From Xenorhabdus bovienii SS-2004 (GTDB lineage Bacteria > Pseudomonadota > Gammaproteobacteria > Enterobacterales > Enterobacteriaceae): DNA of 64,000 nucleotides. Of this stretch, positions 24,667 through 38,965 are shown in pieces. Every line of letters starts with the position of its first letter. Within the stretch, counting starts at the first letter, position 1. The notes beneath the pieces were generated by a model. The model did no database searches. It was not told where the DNA came from and saw only the letters and a program-made list of their open reading frames with translations. Where the stretch lies: contig NC_013892.1 in NCBI RefSeq assembly GCF_000027225.1, forward strand, positions 496,001-560,000, written 5' to 3'. Made by a program: the position numbers and the translations under genes.

Positions 24667-26001
24667 ATGGAAAAGTTGGCATCTCTGTACCACGAACATA
24701 TTAAAATCTTACAAAGACGTGCCCGCGAAATACTGGCACGAAATCAGCTTGACGCTCTACTTATTCACTCTGGCGAGTCATTACGTGTTTTTCTGGATGA
24801 CTGCGATTATCCTTTCAAGGTAAATGCACACTTCAAGGCTTGGGTGCCTGTGACTAAAGTACCCAATTGCTGGCTATGGGTTGATGGTGTTAATAAACCT
24901 AAACTCTGGTTTTATTCACCCGTAGATTATTGGCATAGCGTGGAGGCTTTGCCCAATAGCCACTGGACTGAAGAAGTTGAGTTAATCCATCTGGCAAAAG
25001 CCGATGATATCAAAGCAGAATTGAGTGGCTTATCAAAACAGAATACAGCTTATATTGGTGAGCAGACTGAGCGTGCAAAGAACTTGGGTATTCTCGAACA
25101 CAATATCAATCCCAAAATGGTCTTGGATTATTTGAGTTACCATCGCTCATATAAAACAGATTACGAGCTGGTCTGTATGCGTGAAGCGCAGAAAACTGCC
25201 GTAAATGGTCATCTGGCCGCATACGACGCATTTACATCTGGTGTGAGCGAATTCGAAATCAATATGTTCTATTTGATGGCAACAGGGCACCGCGATACAG
25301 ATGTCCCTTATAATAATATTATTGCCCTGAATGAAAATGCGGCCGTTTTGCATTACACCAAATTACAACAGACGTTACCTTCCGAAATTCGCAGTTTTTT
25401 GATTGATGCTGGTGCAGAATATAATGGCTATGTTGCTGATATCACCAGAACTTATGCAGCAAAACATAACAACGATTTCGCTTCACTGATTAAAGATTTA
25501 AATGGGGAACAACAAGCGATTATTGGCTCGATCAAGGCGGGTATTCGGTATACTGATTATCATATCAATATGCATCGTCGCATAGCCAAGTTGCTAAAAA
25601 AACACGGGATCATTAATGGAATCACTGAAGAAACTATGGTTGAGAAAGGGCTGACAACGCCATTTTTCCCACATGGACTTGGCCATTCACTGGGTCTGCA
25701 GGTGCATGACGCTGCTGGATTCATGCAGGATGATACCGGAACCCATCTGGCCGCGCCGACATTACATCCTTATCTGCGTTGCACACGTATTTTGGAGCCG
25801 AGGATGGTTTTGACCATTGAACCGGGTATTTATTTCATTGAAACGTTATTGGCACCGTGGCGTGAAAATGAATACAGCAAACATTTCGATTGGAAAAAAA
25901 TCGACATGTTTAAGCTTTATGGTGGTATTCGCATTGAAGATAACATCGTTATTCACGACGGAAAAATTGAAAATATGACCAGAGATTTACAGTTGTCGTA
26001 A
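24667..26001 (+). CDS. pepQ: Xaa-Pro dipeptidase PepQ
   Basis: Manganese-dependent M24B metallopeptidase that hydrolyses Xaa-Pro dipeptides in the cytoplasm. The 444 residues (E. coli 443) have a pita-bread catalytic domain with the metal ligands in [20 protein letters not shown] (two Asp), [16 protein letters not shown] (His), TIEPGIYF (Glu) and GGIRIEDN (Glu). It is divergent from fadB with 274 bases between. The stop codon overlaps the start of yigZ (TAATG), so the two are translationally coupled. Confidence 0.95.
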   Translation: MEKLASLYHEHIKILQRRAREILARNQLDALLIHSGESLRVFLDDCDYPFKVNAHFKAWVPVTKVPNCWLWVDGVNKPKLWFYSPVDYWHSVEALPNSHWTEEVELIHLAKADDIKAELSGLSKQNTAYIGEQTERAKNLGILEHNINPKMVLDYLSYHRSYKTDYELVCMREAQKTAVNGHLAAYDAFTSGVSEFEINMFYLMATGHRDTDVPYNNIIALNENAAVLHYTKLQQTLPSEIRSFLIDAGAEYNGYVADITRTYAAKHNNDFASLIKDLNGEQQAIIGSIKAGIRYTDYHINMHRRIAKLLKKHGIINGITEETMVEKGLTTPFFPHGLGHSLGLQVHDAAGFMQDDTGTHLAAPTLHPYLRCTRILEPRMVLTIEPGIYFIETLLAPWRENEYSKHFDWKKIDMFKLYGGIRIEDNIVIHDGKIENMTRDLQLS

Positions 26002-26612
26002 TGAAGCCTTATTTGATCCCTGCGGCTTCAGTCAATTTCACTGAAGAAATAAAGAAAAGTCGTTTCATCACTCTGCTGGAACACACCAGCGGGGTGAATG
26101 AGGCAAAGTTATTTATCCAGAGCATCAAGGAGCAATACCCGGATGCCCGACATCATTGCTGGGCTTTTGTAGCAGGTGCGCCGGATGATTCCCAGCAATT
26201 AGGTTTTTCAGATGATGGAGAGCCGACAGGAACTGCTGGTAAGCCCATGATCGCGCAATTAATAGGAAGCGGGATGGGAGAAATCACTGCCGTGTCAGTT
26301 CGCTATTTTGGTGGTATCAAACTTGGCACGGGAGGATTGGTTAAAGCCTATGGCAATGGTGTGCAGCAGGCACTGAAATTACTGGAAACAGAATACAAAG
26401 TACCGCAGAAACTGTATCAATTGCAGTGTGAATATGCCTATATCTCGATGGTAGAACAATTGCTACAAAAATTCTCAGGGCAAGTGATTGCTAGTGAATA
26501 TGCTGAAAACGTTACATTGCAAGTTTCACTGCCAGCTACCCTTGCGGGGGAGATAGGTGATAAATTACGTGACTTAAGCCGTGGTGCTCTGTTTTTAACA
26601 CCAAAATCATAA
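26001..26612 (+). CDS. yigZ: IMPACT family protein YigZ
   Basis: Conserved cytoplasmic protein of 203 residues with the N-terminal UPF0029/IMPACT domain (about 15-120, including DDGEPTGTAGKPM and YFGGIKLGTGGLVKAY) and the C-terminal ferredoxin-like DUF1949 domain. It is related to eukaryotic IMPACT, a Gcn1-binding translation regulator; its bacterial biochemical role is not established. Its ATG shares one base with the pepQ stop, and the pepQ-yigZ-trkH-hemG order is that of E. coli. Confidence 0.9.
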   Translation: MKPYLIPAASVNFTEEIKKSRFITLLEHTSGVNEAKLFIQSIKEQYPDARHHCWAFVAGAPDDSQQLGFSDDGEPTGTAGKPMIAQLIGSGMGEITAVSVRYFGGIKLGTGGLVKAYGNGVQQALKLLETEYKVPQKLYQLQCEYAYISMVEQLLQKFSGQVIASEYAENVTLQVSLPATLAGEIGDKLRDLSRGALFLTPKS

Positions 26613-26649
26613 TTATTTTGTCCTACCGGATTTTTGAGGAACCAGCCGA

Positions 26650-28101
26650 ATGCATTTTCGCGCCATAACCCGTATTGTCGGGCTACTTGTCATTCTTTTC
26701 TCTGTCACAATGATTATTCCGGGATTGGTGGCATTGATTTATCGAGATGGCGCGGGTAGGGCATTCAGTCAGACATTTATCTTTGCTCTCGTGATTGGTT
26801 TAATGTTATGGGTGCCTAATCGGAACCAAAAGCATGACCTTAAACCGAAAGAGGGTTTTTTGATCGTTGTCTTGTTCTGGACAGTTCTGGGAAGTGTCGG
26901 TGCATTACCTTTCATTTTCTCAGAGAAACCTAACCTTTCAGTGACTGATGCCTTTTTTGAATCATTTTCAGGCTTGACGACAACAGGGGCAACTACACTT
27001 ATTGGTCTCGATTCTCTGCCGAAAGCTATCCTCTTCTATCGACAAATGCTGCAATGGCTTGGGGGAATGGGGATCATCGTATTAGCTGTAGCGATTCTGC
27101 CCTTGCTCGGTGTCGGGGGAATGCAGCTGTATCGGGCAGAAATGCCGGGGCCATTGAAAGACAATAAAATGCGCCCCCGCATTGCGGAGACCGCAAAAAC
27201 ACTCTGGCTGATCTACGTCTTGCTGACCATTGCCTGTGCAATAGCGTTATGGGCGGCGGGTATGTCGATATTCGATGCGATTTCCCATAGTTTTTCTACA
27301 ATCGCGATTGGTGGGTTTTCGACACATGATGCCAGCATCGGTTTTTTCAATAGCCCGGCTATTAATACCATTATTGCGATTTTCCTGCTGATCTCTGGCT
27401 GTAATTTTGGTTTGCATTTCGCCGTACTTTCTGGACGAAGTTTGAAAGTTTACTGGCGTGATCCGGAATTCCGCATGTTCATTACTATCCAATTGGCATT
27501 ATTGGTGATCTGTGTGCTGATATTGTGGCAACAATCCATTTACGAATCAGGATTAGATGCACTGAATCATGCTTTCTTTCAAGTGGTTTCGATGGCAACC
27601 ACGGCTGGATTTACAACAGTCAGTTTTGCCGATTGGCCTCTATTTCTGCCTTTTCTTCTCTTATGTTCTGCATTTATCGGAGGATGTGCGGGATCGACGG
27701 GTGGGGGATTAAAAGTTATCCGTATCTTGTTGTTGTTCCTGCAAGGCTCCCGTGAACTAAAACGTCTGGTTCACCCGAACGCCGTATACACCATTAAATT
27801 GGGACAAAGAGCATTGCCGGAACGAATTATTGAAGCAGTGTGGGGTTTCTTCTCTGCTTATGTGTTGGTTTTTCTTATTAGCATGCTGTTACTGATTGCA
27901 ACAGGCGTTGATGAGTTTTCCGCTTTTTCTGCCATAGCCGCAACATTGAATAACTTGGGGCCAGGGTTGGGAGCCGTCTCTGATAACTTTACCACCATGA
28001 ATCCGGCGGCTAAATGGATATTGGTCGTAACCATGCTGTTTGGACGTTTGGAAGTTTTCACTCTATTAGTTCTGTTCACACCGACTTTTTGGCGTGAATA
28101 A
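26650..28101 (+). CDS. trkH: Trk system potassium uptake protein TrkH
   Basis: Membrane subunit of the Trk K+ uptake system, which works with the cytosolic NAD-binding TrkA. The 483 residues equal the E. coli length. They contain the repeated MPM (membrane-pore-membrane) architecture, with selectivity-filter loops visible as FSGLTTTGATTL (about residues 110-121), AIGGFSTHD, SMATTAGFTT and LNNLGPGLG. The conserved CAGSTGGGLKVIRILLL lies just before the last MPM unit. The 37-base gap from yigZ contains TTGAGGAA as an RBS. Confidence 0.95.
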   Translation: MHFRAITRIVGLLVILFSVTMIIPGLVALIYRDGAGRAFSQTFIFALVIGLMLWVPNRNQKHDLKPKEGFLIVVLFWTVLGSVGALPFIFSEKPNLSVTDAFFESFSGLTTTGATTLIGLDSLPKAILFYRQMLQWLGGMGIIVLAVAILPLLGVGGMQLYRAEMPGPLKDNKMRPRIAETAKTLWLIYVLLTIACAIALWAAGMSIFDAISHSFSTIAIGGFSTHDASIGFFNSPAINTIIAIFLLISGCNFGLHFAVLSGRSLKVYWRDPEFRMFITIQLALLVICVLILWQQSIYESGLDALNHAFFQVVSMATTAGFTTVSFADWPLFLPFLLLCSAFIGGCAGSTGGGLKVIRILLLFLQGSRELKRLVHPNAVYTIKLGQRALPERIIEAVWGFFSAYVLVFLISMLLLIATGVDEFSAFSAIAATLNNLGPGLGAVSDNFTTMNPAAKWILVVTMLFGRLEVFTLLVLFTPTFWRE

Positions 28102-28137
28102 CTGTGAAGATCAGTCTTTGTTTAAAAAGGTATATTT

Positions 28138-28686
28138 ATGAATTGCTTACTGCTTTATTCCACTCAGGATGGACAGACTAAGAAAATTATTACTTATATC
28201 GCTGAAAATCTCCGTCGCGCGGGGGCTGAGTGTGACTTAAGAGATCTGGCGACAATAAAGCACATTAATTTGAAACCTTATCATAAGGTGATGATAGGGG
28301 CGTCGATACGCTATGGCCATTTTAATTCCGTATTACATAAGTTCGCTATTCGGCACCAAAAACAATTGAATCAAATGCCGACGGCGTTCTTCGGGGTCAA
28401 CCTAACGGCAAGAAAACTAGAAAAGAGGACACCAGAAACCAATGCTTATTTACGCAAGTTCTTGATGAAGAGCCCTTGGAAGCCAAATTTATGTGATGTC
28501 TTTGCTGGCGCGTTGCTTTATCCCCGCTATCGTTGGCTGGATCGCATCATGATTCAGTTTATTATGCGGATGACAGGTGGAGAAACTGATACAACAAAAG
28601 AGATTGAATACACTGATTGGGAGCAGGTCGATCTCTTTTCTGGGAGGTTTCTGCAAATATCATGTGAAAAAGTGCCTCAAAAATAG
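28138..28686 (+). CDS. hemG: Menaquinone-dependent protoporphyrinogen IX dehydrogenase HemG
   Basis: Flavodoxin-like enzyme that oxidises protoporphyrinogen IX to protoporphyrin IX in heme synthesis, passing electrons to the quinone pool. The 182 residues (E. coli 181) begin with the FMN phosphate loop LLLYSTQDGQTKKI and contain the long-chain insertion ESPWKP-like segment (FLMKSPWKPNLCDVFAGALLYPRY) and the conserved FIMRMTGGETDTTKEIEYTDWEQV. It is 37 bases after trkH and immediately upstream of the rRNA operon, as E. coli hemG is to rrnA. Confidence 0.93.
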   Translation: MNCLLLYSTQDGQTKKIITYIAENLRRAGAECDLRDLATIKHINLKPYHKVMIGASIRYGHFNSVLHKFAIRHQKQLNQMPTAFFGVNLTARKLEKRTPETNAYLRKFLMKSPWKPNLCDVFAGALLYPRYRWLDRIMIQFIMRMTGGETDTTKEIEYTDWEQVDLFSGRFLQISCEKVPQK

Positions 28687-28755
28687 CCTTTTTGCTGGTT
28701 GTTACAGCGTTTTGAGGAAAAAAAACACGAATGGAAAGAAAATTCAAAAAAACTA

Positions 28756-28783
28756 TTGCCAGGCACGGAAAAGTCCCTATAAT
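28756..28783 (+). promoter_or_regulatory. rrn P1 promoter
   Basis: TTGCCA and TATAAT are 16 bases apart, followed by a G/C-rich discriminator (GCGCCACCACTG) typical of stringently controlled rRNA P1 promoters. The A-rich stretch upstream (about 28716-28752) can act as an UP element. Confidence 0.85.
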
Positions 28784-28857
28784 GCGCCACCACTGACCGA
28801 CGCTGAGCGAAGACACGCCGCCGAGGACAGCGGGAGAAAAGCCCTGAAAATAAAGGC

Positions 28858-28885
28858 TTGACACCCGGCGAGGAAAGCGTAAGAT
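28858..28885 (+). promoter_or_regulatory. rrn P2 promoter
   Basis: TTGACA and TAAGAT are 16 bases apart, about 100 bases after P1, in the position of the constitutive P2 promoter of enterobacterial rrn operons. Confidence 0.75.
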
Positions 28886-28901
28886 ACGCAGCCTCACGGC
28901 A

Positions 28902-28936
28902 CGGAGCCCTGCTCCGGTCGGACCGCTCTTTAACAA
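28902..28936 (+). promoter_or_regulatory. boxB-boxA antitermination site of the rrn leader
   Basis: CGGAG/CTCCG forms a small boxB hairpin at 28902-28916, followed by boxA GCTCTTTAACAA at 28925-28936. These load the Nus antitermination complex onto polymerase transcribing rRNA. Confidence 0.8.
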
Positions 28937-29080
28937 TTTAATCAGACAATCTGTGTGGGCACTCACAAGACAGTATCGACAGCATCGCAAGATGCCGAAA
29001 ACTTTAAAGTCTTAAAGAGTGACTAAAACAGTTAATTCATTACGAACTAACAGTAACAATTCTTTGAGCATCAGACTTTT

Positions 29081-30622
<1,542 letters not shown>

Positions 30623-30687
30623 CCTGAATGATAGTGATTGTGCAGTGTCCACACAGATTGTCTGATGAAAATAGAGTATCACGGTAT

Positions 30688-30764
<77 letters not shown>

Positions 30765-30889
30765 GACACGTTGACTCCTGGCCCTTTCCAGGGTGACCCG
30801 GTGCGGATGCAGCGGTGTTATCTGCGTTGAAACGGCGGGCGGGGAAACGGTCTGCACAGTTGTCTGACAGGCCGGTGATAACACTGTAT

Positions 30890-30965
30890 GGGGCTATAGC
30901 TCAGCTGGGAGAGCGCCTGCCTTGCACGCAGGAGGTCAGCGGTTCGATCCCGCTTAGCTCCACCA
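30890..30965 (+). tRNA. alaT: tRNA-Ala (TGC)
   Basis: 76 bases from GGGGCTATAGCTCAGC to AGCTCCACCA with encoded CCA. The anticodon loop CTTGCAC gives TGC. It is the second spacer tRNA, between 16S and 23S. Confidence 0.97.
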
Positions 30966-31017
30966 TACAAATCATTTCAGAACCCATGGGGAAAACACCC
31001 GTGTGTTGTGAAATTTT

Positions 31018-31030
31018 TGCTCTTTAACAA
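31018..31030 (+). promoter_or_regulatory. boxA before 23S rRNA
   Basis: TGCTCTTTAACAA repeats the leader boxA in the 16S-23S spacer, as in other enterobacterial rrn operons, and renews antitermination for the 23S gene. Confidence 0.75.
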
Positions 31031-31127
31031 TCTGGAACAAGCTGAAAATTTGAAACAATCAGTGCCGTCATGGACGGGACTGGTGAGTCTCTCAAAACGC
31101 ACACCCGAAGACACCTTCGGGTTGTGA

Positions 31128-34036
<2,909 letters not shown>

Positions 34037-34121
34037 GACAACACCGAAGGTGTTTTGGTGAGAGAGAGAGACGCAGTTTCAAATGAAAAACAGCAGCTTG
34101 TTCGGGATTGAACACAGAATT

Positions 34122-34241
34122 TGTCTGGCGGCCATAGCGCGGTGGTCCCACCTGATCCCATGCCGAACTCAGCAGTGAAACGCCGTAGCGCCGATGGTAG
34201 TGTGGGGTCTCCCCATGTGAGAGTAGGGCACTGCCAGACAT
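34122..34241 (+). rRNA. rrf: 5S ribosomal RNA
   Basis: 120 bases from TGTCTGGCGGCCATAGC to CTGCCAGACAT, with complementary ends and the CCGAACTCAG loop C segment. Only one 5S copy is present. It is followed by the operon terminator. Confidence 0.96.
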
Positions 34242-34256
34242 CTATTTAGCCAGAGA

Positions 34257-34280
34257 AGCCACCCACCGGGTGGCTTTTTT
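34257..34280 (+). terminator. rrn operon terminator
   Basis: AGCCACCC and GGGTGGCT form an 8-bp perfect stem with a 3-base loop followed by TTTTT, a strong intrinsic terminator 16 bases after the 5S gene. Confidence 0.92.
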
Positions 34281-34294
34281 GCGTTTGAGACATT

Positions 34295-34960
34295 TTATTC
34301 GTTATTTTTACGAGTATAAGCCGCCAATACTGTTCTTTCTGATAACTCTAGATAATCTTTCATCTTTTTAGCTGCTAATTCTGTCTGACCAGAATCTAAA
34401 AGCTCCAGTATATGTGCATTTTTATCAATATAAGGGGCATACAGTAGCTCAGGATCATTCAAAAGCCCAAAAGCCAAACGAAGTTCTGCTGAGATATTGC
34501 GGTAGAAAGTAATCAATCTTTTACTGTCAGTTAATTCTACAATTGCGGTATGGAAATGCATATTTGCGGTGCCGACGCCAACCCAATTTTGGTTATTCCG
34601 ATATAGTTGCGCACTGGTCACGGCCTCTTTCATTTTGGCAACGCTGGGGTGCATGGAATATGCCTGAGTGAGAGCCTGACATTCAATCAGTCGTCGAACC
34701 TGATAGATATCAATAATGGATGCAATATCGGGAATCGCTACAAATACACCGCGATTGGGTTGGTGTTTCAGCAATCCTTCTTGCGTTAGAACGCGGAATA
34801 CTTCACGTAACGTATTGCGTGAAATCTCAAGCTGTTCACTGAGAATGGCTTCTGATAAGCGTTGCCCCGGTAACAACTCCCCAATAACCAATTTATTCCG
34901 TATTGTTTCAGCAATTTTCTTACTCAAAATTTGGGGAGAATTCTCTTTTTTCATAGTCAT
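34295..34960 (-). CDS. GntR family transcriptional regulator (FadR/FCD subfamily)
   Basis: Cytoplasmic repressor or activator of 221 residues with an N-terminal winged helix-turn-helix (about residues 10-75, including LSEAILSEQLEISRNTLREVFRVL and HQPNRGVFV) and a C-terminal all-helical FCD domain (about 85-210). The FCD domain has candidate metal/ligand residues in NMHFHTAIV and NAHILELL. It is divergent from the NRAMP-pxpA-pxpBC-carboxylase operon, 346 bases away, so it is the natural candidate regulator of that operon. Its ligand is unknown; an organic acid or cyclic amide handled by the operon would fit. The gap 34961-35306 is AT-rich and no clear operator dyad could be assigned by eye. 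Confidence 0.85.
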   Translation of the reverse strand: MTMKKENSPQILSKKIAETIRNKLVIGELLPGQRLSEAILSEQLEISRNTLREVFRVLTQEGLLKHQPNRGVFVAIPDIASIIDIYQVRRLIECQALTQAYSMHPSVAKMKEAVTSAQLYRNNQNWVGVGTANMHFHTAIVELTDSKRLITFYRNISAELRLAFGLLNDPELLYAPYIDKNAHILELLDSGQTELAAKKMKDYLELSERTVLAAYTRKNNE

Positions 34961-35306
34961 CCATTGGGTTTATAGCTGAGAAAAAGCGCTTTCGATGATC
35001 AAAAGTTAATCTTCACATATTCCCTGATAACCAGCAAGTTACCGACATTGGATTATTATAGGGAATGTATTGCACTGAAATGATGCATCTTGGTACTTTC
35101 CTTGATAATTGATGTTGAAAAAGTGATCTGTATTGAACTTTTATCACCTATAAAACGATTCTATTTGCTCATTTTCTCAACATGATCTATTTATTGTTCA
35201 ACAACTATATGTGAAATATTTAACAATAATGTTATTTAGTTCCACAATGTATGAATATTGCTTAGGAAATAATAAATACGATAACAATGACAGGGGGACA
35301 TAGCCT

Positions 35307-36557
35307 ATGGCAATACAGGAAACAGTAAAACAAGAAACGGTTAATTTTGTGGTAAATCGGCGGTCGTCTTTAATGGCCGCGGTTTTTTTGATGGCAACAT
35401 CGGCGATTGGGCCTGGTTTCATTACGCAAACAGCAACATTTACTGCAACGATGGGTGCCGCTTTTGCTTTTGGTATTTTGGCCTCGATCCTGATTGACTT
35501 TGTGGTACAGCAAAATATTTGGCGAATTGTTACCTTAACCAAGATGCAATCGGCCGATATCGCCAATGCAGCGATCCCCGGAAGCGGTTATTTATTGGCT
35601 GCACTAGTGATGTTTGGAGGATTAGTTTTCAACGTTGGAAATATTGCTGGCGCAGGGTTGGGGCTTAATGCTCTGATTGGTTTAGAACCTAAATGGGGCG
35701 GATTATTAAGTGCCTTGATGGCGATTTATATTTTTGCCTCGCGTAGGGCTGGGGTTGCCATTGATCGGATTATTGTCGTATTGGGCGTAGTTATGATAGG
35801 GCTGACTCTGTTTGTTGCGATAGTTTCCAATCCTCCTGTGGGGGAGGCGTTGCGGCAAACGGTTCTGCCTGATGACATCAATTTTGCGACTATTACGACA
35901 ATTGTGGGGGGAACAGTCGGTGGTTACATATGCTATGCCGGAGCCCATCGTTTGCTGGATAAAGGTATGACAGGCGTAGAGAACATTGATGCTGTATCCA
36001 GTGCGGCAACCAAAGGAATTTTAGCAGTAGGACTGATGCGTTATTTTTTATTTTTGGCAATATTGGGAGTGGTTGCCAGTGGTGTCACACTCGATATTGC
36101 CAGTGAAACGGCAAATCCTGCTTCACAAGCTTTTCAGGTCGTAGCGGGTGAATTTGGGTTGCGTATTTTTGGCTTGATTCTGTGGTCTGCGGCAATCACC
36201 AGTGTTATTGGTGCGGCTTATACCTCTATCTCTTTTGCCCGCGTATTTAAAAAACAGTTGACTGATCGTCATCTCAATATAATTACTCTCTGTTTTATTA
36301 CCCTCTCATTAGCAGTTTATTTATTGATAGGAACACCTCCAGCTGCTTTGCTGGTGTTTGCAGGCGGCTTTAATGGGCTGATTTTACCCCTTGGTTTGAC
36401 TATCTTTGTTTATGTTGGCTGGAAACGGGCTGATCTCATGGGAGGATACCATTATCCCCGCTGGTTACTATGGTCAGGGGTCGTCACCTGTGTACTGACA
36501 TGGTATATGGGAGCGATGTCTATTAGTTCAATTTTCGCTTTTCTGAAAGCAGCTTAA
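35307..36557 (+). CDS. NRAMP family transporter associated with pxp genes
   Basis: Inner-membrane protein of 416 residues with about 11 transmembrane helices, of the NRAMP (divalent metal/proton symporter) superfamily, YcsG-like branch. The first helix carries [20 protein letters not shown] instead of the DPGN metal-binding motif of MntH (Asp and Asn missing), so transport of Mn or Fe is doubtful and an organic substrate is possible (inference). pxpA starts 10 bases later. Bacillus subtilis also has an NRAMP-like gene (ycsG) beside pxpA (ycsF), which supports a functional link. The ATG has a GGGGGA ribosome-binding site. Confidence 0.8.
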   Translation: MAIQETVKQETVNFVVNRRSSLMAAVFLMATSAIGPGFITQTATFTATMGAAFAFGILASILIDFVVQQNIWRIVTLTKMQSADIANAAIPGSGYLLAALVMFGGLVFNVGNIAGAGLGLNALIGLEPKWGGLLSALMAIYIFASRRAGVAIDRIIVVLGVVMIGLTLFVAIVSNPPVGEALRQTVLPDDINFATITTIVGGTVGGYICYAGAHRLLDKGMTGVENIDAVSSAATKGILAVGLMRYFLFLAILGVVASGVTLDIASETANPASQAFQVVAGEFGLRIFGLILWSAAITSVIGAAYTSISFARVFKKQLTDRHLNIITLCFITLSLAVYLLIGTPPAALLVFAGGFNGLILPLGLTIFVYVGWKRADLMGGYHYPRWLLWSGVVTCVLTWYMGAMSISSIFAFLKAA

Positions 36558-36567
36558 GAGAATAATA

Positions 36568-37335
36568 ATGATAAAAGCAATTGATTTAAATAGTGATCTT
36601 GGTGAAAGTTTTGGTCAGTGGAAAATGGGTAATGATGCAAAAATGTTGGGTATTGTCAGTAGTGCAAACGTCGCTTGTGGTTTTCATGCTGGAGATCCGG
36701 TAGGTATTTTGCAGACACTTAAATCTGCAAAGGAAAACCAAGTTGCTATCGGAGCCCATATATCTTATCCCGATTTAGTCGGTTTTGGTCGGCGTAATAT
36801 GGATATTGCCAGCCACGAATTGACAGCAGATGTGATTTATCAGATTGGTGCTCTGCAAGGTTTGGCTCTAGCAGCAGGGACAAGTGTTCGTTATGTGAAA
36901 CCGCATGGTGCGCTGTATAACACGATCGCTAATAATGAGCGTCAGGCACTTGCTGTTATTGAAGGCATTTTGGTGATTGATCCTAACCTTGCTTTAGTTG
37001 GATTGGCAGGATCAAACATTCTCCGATTGGCACAGGAAAAAGGTTTGAAAACTATCGCCGAAGCTTTTGCGGATCGTGCTTATACCGCAGAAGGGGAGCT
37101 AGTTTCCCGTCGTGAAGCCGGTGCGGTGTTACACGATGTAAATCTCGTCGCACAACGCATGTTGCAATTGGTGACTGAAGGTGGAGTAGATTCCATCGAT
37201 GGCAAATTCACACCTATCAAGGCGGATTCCATATGTGTGCATGGGGATAGTCCGGGGGCTTTGGATATGGCAAAACAGGTAAAAAAAGTTCTGCAACAGG
37301 CAGGGATTACCATTCAGTCATTTATCCACGCATAA
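36568..37335 (+). CDS. pxpA: 5-oxoprolinase subunit A (LamB/YcsF family) PxpA
   Basis: LamB/YcsF-family protein, one of three subunits of the bacterial ATP-dependent 5-oxoprolinase (PxpABC), which opens 5-oxoproline (pyroglutamate) to glutamate. The 255 residues carry the family's [19 protein letters not shown] start, [12 protein letters not shown] (about residues 32-43), VKPHGALYN (about 111-119) and the CVHGDSPGA segment near the C-terminus, which contain the conserved acidic and His residues. It follows the NRAMP gene by 10 bases and precedes the fused pxpBC gene by 31 bases. The identity of the family is clear; the substrate in this particular cluster may differ. Confidence 0.88.
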   Translation: MIKAIDLNSDLGESFGQWKMGNDAKMLGIVSSANVACGFHAGDPVGILQTLKSAKENQVAIGAHISYPDLVGFGRRNMDIASHELTADVIYQIGALQGLALAAGTSVRYVKPHGALYNTIANNERQALAVIEGILVIDPNLALVGLAGSNILRLAQEKGLKTIAEAFADRAYTAEGELVSRREAGAVLHDVNLVAQRMLQLVTEGGVDSIDGKFTPIKADSICVHGDSPGALDMAKQVKKVLQQAGITIQSFIHA

Positions 37336-37366
37336 TCATACGGGTTTATGATCTCAGGAGATCACT

Positions 37367-38965
37367 TTGCGTTTTTTACTTGTTAATTTCAATACAATAC
37401 TTGTTGAACTCAGTGGATTGCCAGAAACATTGGCGTTGTTTGATTCACTGAGTATTGTTCCGGTATTGGGGATTGAAGAGATTATACCTGCGGCGAGAAC
37501 CCTAATGATTCGTTTTCGTCCAACGAAAATCTCAATTCACCAACTCGTAGCAGAAATTGGCCACCGTGACTTGCATGAGTGCAGTCATCCTCAAGGAAAA
37601 CAGATTGAAATTCCGGTGCACTATAATGGTGACGATTTAGCGGAAGTTGCTGAAATACTGGGGTGCACGGCTCAAGACGTTATCCGCCAGCATACCGAAA
37701 ACGAATATACAGTGGCTTTTAGCGGATTTGCGCCTGGTTTTGCTTATATGGTATCGGATATGGCACAGTGGAATATTCCCCGTCGGCAAACACCAAGAAC
37801 CCGTATTCCTGCGGGTGCCGTTGCACTGGCGGGAGAATTCAGTGGTATTTACCCTCAGGCGAGTCCCGGTGGTTGGCAGATTATCGGCATCACAACCGAA
37901 CGTATGTGGGATCTTTCCCGTCCTGATCCTGCTCTATTACAGCCGGGTTATCGTGTCAATTTTCGGGATGCTGGACGTGCCACTGTAACGGTAAGTTTGT
38001 CAGAGACCTCACGCACCAATCCGGTTTTTCAATCTGAAACTTCTCGCTATTTAGAAATCCGGAGTGTGGGATTGCAAACCCTGTTTCAAGATTTAGGACG
38101 TTTTGGCAAATCGGGATTGGGGATCTCAGAATCCGGTGCTATGGATAAAAGTGCTTTGCGAAGTGCAAACCGTATTGTAGGTAATTCTTCCGAGCAGGCG
38201 TGTCTGGAGATAGTACAGGGTGGTTTTAAAGCGGTTGCCTGTGGGCAGATGATGGTTGCTGTTACAGGTGCGCTATGTCCTATTGAGATAAAAACTCCGC
38301 AGGGTGAACTCATTCATGTAAGTGCTTACAAACCCATTGACTTAAGTGATGGTGATGAAATTATCTTGGGAAGACCTGATGCGGGAACGCGTTCTTATTT
38401 GGCCGTGCGGGGTGGTTTTACGATCCCTTCTGTATTATCCAGTCGCTCATTTGATACGCTATCTCATATCGGGCCTGAGCCACTAAAAGCCGAAGATAAA
38501 TTGGTCGTGGGAACAACGTCTCATTGCGCTGCGGTGTCTTTTTCTGAGACGCTTGCTTTTGTGATGCCAAATAAAAATGAGATTGTGGTATTGGATGTGC
38601 TCCTTGGCCCTCGCACTGACTGGTTTACTCAAGAGTCGATTGATTTATTACGAAACCAGATTTGGCAGGTGACGCCACAATCCAACCGGATTGGCTTAAG
38701 ATTAAATGGTGAGTGTTCACTATCACGCATTAAGTGCCAAGAACTGCCTAGCGAAGGAACCTGTGCCGGAGCCATTCAAATTCCTGCCAGTGGTCAGCCT
38801 GTGCTGTTTCTGTCTGATCATCCATTGACAGGAGGATATCCCGTCATTGCTTCTGTGGCACATTATCATCTTGATCTTGCAGGTCAGATCCCGGTCAACG
38901 CCAAAATTCGATTTAATCCCATCATACAATTTCACGAATTATCAGGGAGTGAAGACTTGCGATGA
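37367..38965 (+). CDS. pxpBC: Fused 5-oxoprolinase subunits PxpB-PxpC (KipI-KipA)
   Basis: One 532-residue polypeptide joins the KipI-like PxpB domain (about 1-215: FSGFAPGFAYM, RIPAGAVALAG, SPGGWQIIG) to the KipA-like PxpC domain (about 225-525: LQTLFQDLGRFGKSGLGISESGAMD, AVRGGF, LSDHPLTGGYPVIA). In E. coli and Bacillus these are two proteins. Together the domains are homologous to the carboxyltransferase part of urea carboxylase/allophanate enzymes. The start is TTG at 37367 with CAGGAG six bases before it. The stop overlaps the next ATG (ATGA), coupling it to the biotin carboxylase gene. Confidence 0.87.
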   Translation: MRFLLVNFNTILVELSGLPETLALFDSLSIVPVLGIEEIIPAARTLMIRFRPTKISIHQLVAEIGHRDLHECSHPQGKQIEIPVHYNGDDLAEVAEILGCTAQDVIRQHTENEYTVAFSGFAPGFAYMVSDMAQWNIPRRQTPRTRIPAGAVALAGEFSGIYPQASPGGWQIIGITTERMWDLSRPDPALLQPGYRVNFRDAGRATVTVSLSETSRTNPVFQSETSRYLEIRSVGLQTLFQDLGRFGKSGLGISESGAMDKSALRSANRIVGNSSEQACLEIVQGGFKAVACGQMMVAVTGALCPIEIKTPQGELIHVSAYKPIDLSDGDEIILGRPDAGTRSYLAVRGGFTIPSVLSSRSFDTLSHIGPEPLKAEDKLVVGTTSHCAAVSFSETLAFVMPNKNEIVVLDVLLGPRTDWFTQESIDLLRNQIWQVTPQSNRIGLRLNGECSLSRIKCQELPSEGTCAGAIQIPASGQPVLFLSDHPLTGGYPVIASVAHYHLDLAGQIPVNAKIRFNPIIQFHELSGSEDLR

